A stretch of DNA of 64,000 bases from Ardenticatenaceae bacterium. Lineage in GTDB: Bacteria > Chloroflexota > Anaerolineae > Promineifilales > Promineifilaceae. The position numbers and the translations under genes were made by a program. Position 1 is the stretch's first letter; the number at the start of each line of letters is the position of its first letter. The notes under the pieces were generated by a model that saw only the letters and a list, made by a program, of their open reading frames with translations, was not told the origin of the DNA and did not search any database. The stretch covers positions 25,699-89,698 of the forward strand of contig JACKBR010000021.1 in NCBI GenBank assembly GCA_020634495.1. The letters run 5' to 3'. This document shows positions 9,012 through 15,069 of the stretch, in pieces.

Positions 9012-9621
9012 TTTTCTCCAAATTTGCCAGCACAAGCTGGCACAAATCATCGACAGATTTGGTGCCATCCTGATAAAGAACGTTTATCTGCAATGCGTCT
9101 GCCTGCGCTTTCATGAGGTTGTTGTACCAGAGGCTGCGCCCCATGAAGTTAGCAAACATGCGCTCTGGATCGGCAGAGCCTTCCAGAAATTCATCGTTTT
9201 TTCGCTCGCGGGCTTCTAAAACGGTGGGATCAATCACCAGCCAGCCAGCCCACACATTTGGCAGTTGCAGCTGCGCCACCCATTCCGGCCGGATGTGCCA
9301 GCCGTCTATGACAATGCCGCGTTTTAGATAGGTATATTTTTGGATGAGCCGCGCCACCATTGGCCAGGTGGCTTCGTGCCGCAGAGTAGCGTCGGCGATG
9401 AGTTCATCCACGGTGCTGTTGGTGAAATATTCGGTATGTGGCCCTTTGCGCAGGGCATGAATGCCTGGATGGGTTTCTGGTGTAGTGACGGCGATTACGG
9501 CCGTTACCAAATCATCTATCGTCAGGGAATTAACGCCCAACTTGACGGCCAATGCAGAACCCAACGTGGTTTTGCCCGCCCCAGGCGCACCACCGATCAA
9601 AATCACTTTATTGCTTATCAT
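8998..9621 (-). CDS. P-loop kinase, 2-phosphoglycerate-kinase-like
   Basis: A 207-residue P-loop NTPase of the adenylate/shikimate kinase class. Walker [11 protein letters not shown] lies at about 10-19, there is an Asp-rich IDDL after the first helix, and a helical lid contains [17 protein letters not shown]. The spacing and the [13 protein letters not shown] segment resemble proteins annotated as 2-phosphoglycerate kinase or zeta-like small-molecule kinases; the substrate is uncertain. It is encoded between two ABC exporter genes: its ATG overlaps the TGA of the upstream gene (ATGA), and its 3' end overlaps the next ABC start. This coupling argues for a shared function, for example phosphorylating the exported compound or a resistance role. 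Confidence 0.75.
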   Translation of the reverse strand: MISNKVILIGGAPGAGKTTLGSALAVKLGVNSLTIDDLVTAVIAVTTPETHPGIHALRKGPHTEYFTNSTVDELIADATLRHEATWPMVARLIQKYTYLKRGIVIDGWHIRPEWVAQLQLPNVWAGWLVIDPTVLEARERKNDEFLEGSADPERMFANFMGRSLWYNNLMKAQADALQINVLYQDGTKSVDDLCQLVLANLEKNEQQ

Positions 9622-11435
9622 GCTAATGCCTCTTCAATGCCAGTTTTCAACAGTTGCGAAAAACGCGAATCAGGGTCGTTGAGCAGTTGCAAACGTGGCC
9701 CGTGTTCCTGAATACGGCCGTTTTCCAAAATCAAAATATCGTCGGCCCGCTGCACAGTGCGCAGGCGGTGAGCGATGATGATGGCGGTACGGCCGTACAG
9801 CAAGGTATCAATCGCTCGCTCTAGCAGCTGCTCCGTGGCCGGGTCCAGCCGGGACGACGCCTCATCCAAAATCACCAGCTGCGGATCGCGCAAAAAGACC
9901 CGCGTAAAGGCCAGCAGCTGCGCCTGCCCGGCTGAGAGACCCTGGCCACCCGTTTTCAGTTCAGTGTCCAGACCGTCTGGCAGGCTGGCCAGCCAGTCGC
10001 CCAGCCCCAGCGTGTGCAGCGCCGCTTCAATTTCTGCATCAGGAATGGGCGGCTTGCTGGGGTCATAGCGACGAAACAGCGTCAGGTTGTCGCGCACGGT
10101 GGCGGCAAAAAGCTGCACCTCCTGCGTCACCATGCCGATGTGCTGCCGTACGTTGGCTAGGCCAACATTTCGCAAATCAATGCCGTCCAGGGCAATGCTG
10201 CCTGCGTCCACATCGTACAGCCGGAAGAGCAGCCGGGTGAGCGTGGTCTTGCCGCTGCCGGTGCGCCCCAGCAGGCCCAGGACTTTGCCAGCTGGCAGTT
10301 CAAACGTCACGTCGTGCAAGACGTTTTGAGACTGGAGACTGGAGATTGGAGATTGGTTGCCGTTCACTGAATACTGATTACTGACCACCGATAACTGATC
10401 TTTATAGGCAAACGAAACGCTGCGGAAGGAAACGGCCGTTGCCTCCGCAGGCAGCACGGCAGAAACTGATTCCTTCACTTCTGGCTCTAGCTGCAAAAAT
10501 TCGTTGATCCGGCCCACGCTGGCCACCGCCCGCTGCAAATCGCTAATTTGCCGCCGGATGTACTTGATGGGGGATTCCATCAGTCGCACGTAAGCCACCA
10601 GCAAAAACAGCGTGCCAATGCTAATTTGCCCCTGCAAAAAGAGAGTGCCTGCCAGCGCCAGCGCCGCCACGATGGCCAACACATACAGCATGTAGCTGCT
10701 GCTAAAGGTGTAGCCGCCAATCACCGATGCCCGAATGCGGCTCTGGGCCACATCTGCCAGCAAGGGATATAGCTTCTGAAAAACATAAGCCTCACCGCCA
10801 TTGGCCCGAATATCCTCCGTGCCGCCGATGCGCTCTTCTACGTAGCCGTGCAGTTTGGCGTATGCTTTGCTCACGTCGCGCCACACGTTCACCGTGGGTT
10901 TGCGGATTACTTGCAGTAAACCCAGGGTCAAAACGCCATAAGCCAACCCGACCAGACCCAAACGCCACTCTTCGACAAAAAGTAGCGCCAGGATGCCAAT
11001 GACCAGCACGGCGTTGCCCAACACCTGCACCAGAAGCCGGGAAAAGAATTCGGCCAGGTTGCTCACGTCGCCATCGATGCGCTCAATGAGTTCGCCGGGG
11101 GTTTGCAGCTTGTGAAAGCCCATGTCCAGCCGCATGATGTGGGTAGCCAGATCGACCCGCAGGTTGTTGGTGGCCGCCCAGCCCAAATCTTCGCTCAGGT
11201 AGGTGGTCCACAGCGCCACAGCTTTTTGGGCAACGGTTACCGCAAAAAACAACAGGCCTAGATTGACCAGCAGCCGTACGGCCGTACCGCCCTGTGCCGC
11301 ATCTAAAAAGTCCCGAATGACCTGTGGGCCATAAAGCTGCAAACCAATGCTGATGGCCAGTAAGCTGCCCAATCCAACAAGACGGGTGGTGAACGGCCGT
11401 AAATATTGTTTCAGTAAGTCCCAACTACTTAACAT
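9618..11435 (-). CDS. ABC exporter half-transporter, altered signature motif
   Basis: A 605-residue half-transporter. The membrane domain covers about 20-310. The ATPase domain has Walker A GRTGSGKTT (390), signature LSAGQAQ (500, Ala replacing the first Gly), Walker B ILDEASSRLD with catalytic Glu (about 525), and H-loop IAHR. An intact Glu with a non-canonical signature is what the consensus half of a heterodimeric exporter usually shows, fitting a pair with the 7092-9011 product, which has Asp plus a perfect LSGGQ. Residues 346-372 are repeat-encoded, at the same hairpin as in that partner. The start ATG immediately follows the TAA of the RIO kinase gene, with SD AGGAGGG. Confidence 0.92.
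   Translation of the reverse strand: MLSSWDLLKQYLRPFTTRLVGLGSLLAISIGLQLYGPQVIRDFLDAAQGGTAVRLLVNLGLLFFAVTVAQKAVALWTTYLSEDLGWAATNNLRVDLATHIMRLDMGFHKLQTPGELIERIDGDVSNLAEFFSRLLVQVLGNAVLVIGILALLFVEEWRLGLVGLAYGVLTLGLLQVIRKPTVNVWRDVSKAYAKLHGYVEERIGGTEDIRANGGEAYVFQKLYPLLADVAQSRIRASVIGGYTFSSSYMLYVLAIVAALALAGTLFLQGQISIGTLFLLVAYVRLMESPIKYIRRQISDLQRAVASVGRINEFLQLEPEVKESVSAVLPAEATAVSFRSVSFAYKDQLSVVSNQYSVNGNQSPISSLQSQNVLHDVTFELPAGKVLGLLGRTGSGKTTLTRLLFRLYDVDAGSIALDGIDLRNVGLANVRQHIGMVTQEVQLFAATVRDNLTLFRRYDPSKPPIPDAEIEAALHTLGLGDWLASLPDGLDTELKTGGQGLSAGQAQLLAFTRVFLRDPQLVILDEASSRLDPATEQLLERAIDTLLYGRTAIIIAHRLRTVQRADDILILENGRIQEHGPRLQLLNDPDSRFSQLLKTGIEEALA
10326..10402. repeat. Composite GGAGATTGG + ACTGAATACTGATTAC repeat inside ABC exporter gene
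   Basis: Combines both unit types seen in the 7092-9011 gene (GACTGGAGATTGGAGATTGG followed by CACTGAATACTGATTACTG) and stays in frame, encoding a Ser/Asn/Gln-rich loop ahead of Walker A. Confidence 0.85.
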
Positions 11436-12413
11436 TTACCCTCCTGAGCTTGAACCAGGCCCCATGTACGGATCCCATAAGCTGTGCGTCAGCGAAACCG
11501 GATCGGTGGCAATGCCAAAGCTGCTAAAGTATTCGCAAACCCGCGTGATGTCCCGTTCCAGCAGCTCGTAGGCGTGTGGATTGTGCCGCGCCTCCACCAT
11601 TTGCGGGAAGTCAATCAGATAAACTGAGCCTTCCCAATACAAAATGTTGTATGCCGAGAGGTCGCCATGAATCAGATGGTTGTCCAGCATCAGGGCCACA
11701 TTGTCCAAAATGTGCTTGAACAGTGGCTCTGCCTCTTCTTTTGGCAGGCGCACCTCGCTAAGCGTGGGGGCCGGGCCGTACTCATCGCCAATGTAGGCCA
11801 TCAGGATGGTGTTTCCCTGGTGGGCAATGGGTTTGGGCACGCTGGCCCCAGCCTTAAAAAGCTGGGTTTGGGTGCGGTACTCGTTGCCAATCCACCATTG
11901 AATATCCACTGATTTGCCAAAATTGGTTTTCTTGCGCAGGGCCGTTTTTACCCGCCGTCCTTTCATCTGCTTGCCTTGCTCATCGCGCAATACGCGGCCT
12001 GCTTTGTAAACAGCATCGTTTTTTAGATGGCGCAGCATTCGCGGACGGTACAGCTTGGCGGCGATGAGTTCCAGGCCAGTGGCCGGGTGTGCCGTGCAGG
12101 CGTAGACGTTGGCCTCCTTGCCACCTTTCACCAGCCGCGTCACGTCAGTGACAATCTGGTCGCGGTAAAAGGGGCCAACCGATTCGGTCACCCACTGCCG
12201 CTCGTGGTGGCGTGGGTCGATGGCTTTGGCGTAGGTGGGAACCCAATTTTCAATGCCGTCGTCCATTTCTTGAATTTCGCGGATGATTTGGCGGGAACGG
12301 CCGTTGCTCTTCTTTTTCTTTTTTCTTGGCCCAGGCCGGTTCCGCCGGGCCTCCCGACTGTTGTCGTCGAACTGGTACGCTTCGTATTTCTCAAAAGCCT
12401 CAAACTTGTCCAT
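11436..12413 (-). CDS. RIO-type serine/threonine protein kinase
   Basis: A 325-residue atypical kinase of the RIO family. The nucleotide-binding loop is KGGKEANVY (96-104), the catalytic Lys lies in AAKLYRP (120), the catalytic loop is HGDLSAYN (249-256), and the metal-binding segment is IDFPQ (267-271), the RIO version of DFG. A basic Lys/Arg-rich N-terminal region (about 20-45) precedes the kinase. In archaea and eukaryotes RIO kinases act on ribosome maturation; the role of bacterial members is poorly known. It is the first protein of the seven-gene operon and lies about 100 nt downstream of a leader ORF and two terminators, so its expression is probably set by attenuation. The SD is weak. 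Confidence 0.88.
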   Translation of the reverse strand: MDKFEAFEKYEAYQFDDNSREARRNRPGPRKKKKKSNGRSRQIIREIQEMDDGIENWVPTYAKAIDPRHHERQWVTESVGPFYRDQIVTDVTRLVKGGKEANVYACTAHPATGLELIAAKLYRPRMLRHLKNDAVYKAGRVLRDEQGKQMKGRRVKTALRKKTNFGKSVDIQWWIGNEYRTQTQLFKAGASVPKPIAHQGNTILMAYIGDEYGPAPTLSEVRLPKEEAEPLFKHILDNVALMLDNHLIHGDLSAYNILYWEGSVYLIDFPQMVEARHNPHAYELLERDITRVCEYFSSFGIATDPVSLTHSLWDPYMGPGSSSGG

Positions 12414-12513
12414 GAGATTGATTTTGGGCCGGTTTTAGAATGATCCGGCGAACATCCCAAGATTCTTTAGACAGGAATTGTGGCTTTTGTTTGGTTTAGG
12501 GTAAGAGAGAAAC

Positions 12514-12547
12514 AAAAAGCCACCGAGCAAAATTGTGTGTCGGTGGC
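12514..12547 (-). terminator. Rho-independent terminator T2
   Basis: Minus-strand RNA: 8-bp stem GCCACCGA/TCGGTGGC (12547-12540 with 12526-12519), a 13-nt loop and a TTTTT tail. It is the second of two tandem terminators between the leader ORF and the RIO kinase gene. Confidence 0.85.
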
Positions 12548-12569
12548 TGAGCTGCCAAAAATAGGCAAC

Positions 12570-12600
12570 AAAAAAGCCACAGGTTTTGTACACCCGTGGC
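12570..12600 (-). terminator. Rho-independent terminator T1 of the attenuator
   Basis: Minus-strand RNA: stem GCCACGGG/CCTGTGGC (12600-12593 with 12583-12576, one G-T wobble), 9-nt loop and TTTTTT. Its 5' arm and loop can instead pair with the end of the leader ORF, so it is predicted to be conditional. Confidence 0.88.
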
Positions 12601-12718
12601 CACAAAATCATCCAAAAAGGATTACGCTTGGATTCTTAGCAGTTAACAGGTGTACCCACACAACGTCCGATTACGTTTTCGAAGATGTTGCTTTTCACTT
12701 TTGCCATCTTGTGGGTAC
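12588..12718 (-). promoter_or_regulatory. Alternative RNA stems: anti-SD, antiterminator and terminator
   Basis: Three segments compete. Segment 1 (GTACCCACA, 12718-12710, just after the SD) pairs perfectly over 9 bp with segment 2 (TGTGGGTAC, 12660-12652, inside the leader ORF). Segment 2 extended (GTACACCTGT, 12655-12646) pairs over 10 bp, with one wobble, with segment 3 (ACGGGTGTAC, 12597-12588), which is the 5' arm and loop of terminator T1. Pairs 1:2 and 2:3 exclude each other, and 2:3 excludes T1. This is the layout of a leader-peptide attenuator: a ribosome paused early would free segment 2 to form the antiterminator. Pairings were read by eye; no folding energies were computed. Confidence 0.7.
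12636..12707 (-). CDS. 23-residue leader peptide
   Basis: A 23-codon ORF starting ATG GCA AAA GTG with a perfect SD (AAAGGAGGT) 8 nt upstream, ending in TAA. The peptide begins MAKVKSNIFE, ends GTPVNC, and has Cys at 16 and 23; it has no signal peptide or membrane segment. A promoter lies 46 nt upstream of its ATG and two terminators follow. Codons 16-21 overlap the RNA segment that can pair either with the region next to the SD or with the terminator, so the ORF most likely senses ribosome progress and controls read-through into the kinase/ABC exporter/GNAT operon. An alternative is a secreted or modified Cys peptide exported by the operon; no leader/core pattern or recognisable maturase supports that. 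Confidence 0.75.
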   Translation of the reverse strand: MAKVKSNIFENVIGRCVGTPVNC

Positions 12719-12752
12719 CTCCTTTCAAAATTTTTGTTTGGTTAACGCCGAC

Positions 12753-12781
12753 AGTCTACCATGCCTTTTTTGGACGGTCAA
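12753..12781 (-). promoter_or_regulatory. Sigma70-type promoter of the leader/attenuator
   Basis: Minus strand: -35 TTGACC (12781-12776), 17-nt spacer, -10 TAGACT (12758-12753). Predicted transcript start is near 12746, about 40 nt ahead of the leader ATG. The spacing and both hexamers are close to consensus. Confidence 0.75.
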
Positions 12782-12794
12782 GCATTTTTTTGAA

Positions 12795-13469
12795 TCAGCC
12801 TCCTGACACCGGCCTTGGTGGATCGGCAACAACGGGGAAGGCTTCATACCGAATTGAGATGTTTCGGCAAACCAATGGATTGGAATCTACCAGCTCATAG
12901 CCAACAATTTGAAACTTAACCACATGGTCATCTAAGGTTTTGAAAAGGTAGATAAAGCCATCGGCTGGGACATTTCCTTTGTGCAGGTAATACAGATCGA
13001 AGTAACCTGTTTGTGCATGTTTTTGTGCCGCAAAATTGGCATCTCGAATATCTCGATATTTAATGGATTCAAAATTTGCAGTGCCATATTCAAACCAACT
13101 GACGCCCTCAAACACTCTTAAAGATTCCATGTTTTCTGGCCAACAGCCGAACTGCAAATCCCAATCCCGGTCTGTTTGTGAAGGGGCGGCGCTAATGTGG
13201 CCTGTTTCAAAATCAATTGCATCCAGCCCCTGAAGCGTTGCTTCTTGCGGGTCGCCAGACAAGGACTGCGGCGAGAAATTGATCCAATCTTCTAAATTGT
13301 TTTCGAGGTCGTTTTGGGCTATGCGGGTTGCTTCATAATTCGTTGGCGGGTCAATATAATTTAACAGCGCAACAATACCACCCCCGGCAGCAAGCAAGGC
13401 GATGATGACACCAATTATCCACTTGAACCAACTTGCGCAACCGCCTCGATTTTGTGTTTCTTGTGACAT
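12795..13469 (-). CDS. Membrane-anchored hypothetical protein
   Basis: Function not recognised. From the ATG at 13469 (SD AGGAGA 6 nt upstream) the product is about 224 residues: a short Gly/Cys-containing cytoplasmic start, one hydrophobic helix (WFKWIIGVIIALLAAGGGIVALL, roughly residues 15-37; shown here only to mark the helix by its first and last residues W and L), then an extracytoplasmic domain with several aromatic residues and conserved-looking DWDLQFG and GYFDLYYLHKG segments. A longer start at 13499 is possible but has no better SD. The leader promoter begins just past its stop, so transcription of the leader operon is separate. Confidence 0.6.
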   Translation of the reverse strand: MSQETQNRGGCASWFKWIIGVIIALLAAGGGIVALLNYIDPPTNYEATRIAQNDLENNLEDWINFSPQSLSGDPQEATLQGLDAIDFETGHISAAPSQTDRDWDLQFGCWPENMESLRVFEGVSWFEYGTANFESIKYRDIRDANFAAQKHAQTGYFDLYYLHKGNVPADGFIYLFKTLDDHVVKFQIVGYELVDSNPLVCRNISIRYEAFPVVADPPRPVSGG

Positions 13470-13694
13470 GCCTTTTCTCCTGATTTTAGGCTGCTCCAAA
13501 TGGGCACTTTGCGGCCATTTGCAGGCAGCAAATGGAACTAACGGTTAATGGAGTTGGTAAAGCACGAATGAAATCTATAATCATAAACGGGGGAGACGGC
13601 CGTTTTCCCGCAATCTGCTTAGACACATCAGGAACATCTTGGCTGTTGGCAGCGTTGCAAAGGTATATTTTGTTAGGCGGACTGGAGGATGTAG

Positions 13695-15029
13695 ATGAGA
13701 GTTAGAGTCAGTTTTATTTGCCTGTTAGTTATTTTGCTGGCAGCTTGTGCCCCCGGCGGCGCAGAACCTGAATTGGTGGAAACGGCCGTTCCCACCCAGG
13801 AAATCCACCTCGATGCCCAATCTTATGCCGATGATTTAGGCGTGAGCCTGGAAGAAGCCTCGCGTCGCCTGAACCTGCAAGAGGCAATTGGTGAATTGGG
13901 GGCATCTTTAGAAGCCAACGAAACCGACACCTTTGCCGGATTGTGGATTGAGCATGAGCCAGCCTACAAGGTTGTGGTGGCGTTTGTGGGAGATGCGGGG
14001 GAGGCGGTGATACGGCCGTATCGCCAAACCTATCCCCAACTAAGCGACATCATCGAAATTCGCACCGCGCAGTACACCCTGGCCGAACTGCTGGCCGCCC
14101 AGCAAGAAGCATTCAACATCGTGGCGAAGCTGGAGCCGATGTCCGTTGCGGGCGGTGTGGACGTGATGCAAAATCGCGTTTACCTGACAGTGGGCAACCC
14201 AGAGCTGTTCCTGCAAGCCGTGGCCGATGCTGGCTACGAACTGCCGCCGCTGGTGGCTGTGGAGCCAATCGACCCTGAAAATATTCCCGAAAGCAATTCT
14301 GGTGGTTTGGATGAATACGCTGGGGTGGACGGCCGTACAATCTACTTTCCTCGTCAGGCCCCAGCCGTAGCGGGCATGGATGCTTTGCTAGAAGGCAGCC
14401 TCGTCCTCGATGAAAATGGCTGCCTGCGCGTGCAGCATGAAAGCGTGCCTGTGGACGATGCGCCAATCGTCATCTGGCACTATGATTTTTCGCTGGAAAT
14501 TAATGGTGAGTCCATCACCGTGCTGAACGGTGATGGCGAACCGGTTGGCCGCGTCGGCGAATGGACGCGCCTGGGCGGTGGGGAAGGCGGGCGCACGCTG
14601 GCAGAGTCGGAGATGCCTGCAAACTGCCCTGGCCCATACTGGATTTTGGGCAGCATCGAAACGATGGCCGAGCAAGCTATCCCCGATATTTACCTTCAGC
14701 CAGTAAGCACCGGCAGCGGGGCAATTTACTATTTTCAGTCCAAAGCGGCCGTTGCTGAAGGCAGCATCAGCGGCTCCTTAAACGTCGAGGATGGCTGTTT
14801 CCGGGTGGATGGCTACACAATCTTTTGGCCGCCAGACGTTTGGCCCGATGAGGACGCCGACCCATTGCAAATTGTGTACCGCAAAGATGGCATTGAGGCG
14901 GTGCTGTTTGCCGTGGGGGATGAAATTACGCTGACTGGTGGAGAGAAAACGGCCGAAAATTACCGCTTCTTCGAAAACAAAGTCGCCTGCCCTGGGCCGT
15001 TTTGGGGCGTGGCCCCGCTTTCACCCTAA
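13695..15029 (+). CDS. Putative lipoprotein, 444 residues
   Basis: Function not recognised. A lipoprotein signal (hydrophobic stretch ending LLAAC, Cys at about 19) indicates anchoring on the outer face of the membrane. The mature part seems to contain two similar beta-rich modules, each with a central CLRV/CFRV and a CPGPYW/CPGPFW motif (near residues 235-320 and 360-440), suggesting internal duplication; the paired Cys residues could form disulfides. SD GGAGG lies 7 nt before the ATG. The gene is convergent with the di-haem/beta-helix gene, with a 15-bp perfect hairpin between them. Confidence 0.7.
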   Translation: MRVRVSFICLLVILLAACAPGGAEPELVETAVPTQEIHLDAQSYADDLGVSLEEASRRLNLQEAIGELGASLEANETDTFAGLWIEHEPAYKVVVAFVGDAGEAVIRPYRQTYPQLSDIIEIRTAQYTLAELLAAQQEAFNIVAKLEPMSVAGGVDVMQNRVYLTVGNPELFLQAVADAGYELPPLVAVEPIDPENIPESNSGGLDEYAGVDGRTIYFPRQAPAVAGMDALLEGSLVLDENGCLRVQHESVPVDDAPIVIWHYDFSLEINGESITVLNGDGEPVGRVGEWTRLGGGEGGRTLAESEMPANCPGPYWILGSIETMAEQAIPDIYLQPVSTGSGAIYYFQSKAAVAEGSISGSLNVEDGCFRVDGYTIFWPPDVWPDEDADPLQIVYRKDGIEAVLFAVGDEITLTGGEKTAENYRFFENKVACPGPFWGVAPLSP

Positions 15030-15031
15030 TC

Positions 15032-15064
15032 AGGTGCGACGCACTTCAAAAGTGCGTCGCACCT
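15032..15064. terminator. 15-bp perfect hairpin between convergent genes
   Basis: AGGTGCGACGCACTT and its exact complement separated by only 3 nt. It has no clear T-run on either side, so it may act as a bidirectional terminator by stem strength or be a dispersed palindromic repeat. Confidence 0.6.
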
Positions 15065-15069
15065 CAGGT

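Noticed and set aside
12636..12707. Lanthipeptide or other RiPP precursor as the first explanation for the 23-residue ORF
   Set aside because: No maturase gene of a known RiPP class, no leader/core boundary, and the RNA pairing already explains the ORF; kept only as a secondary hypothesis.
12480..12806. 108-codon plus-strand frame over the attenuator
   Set aside because: It runs across the leader promoter, leader ORF and terminators on the other strand and has no SD or domain.
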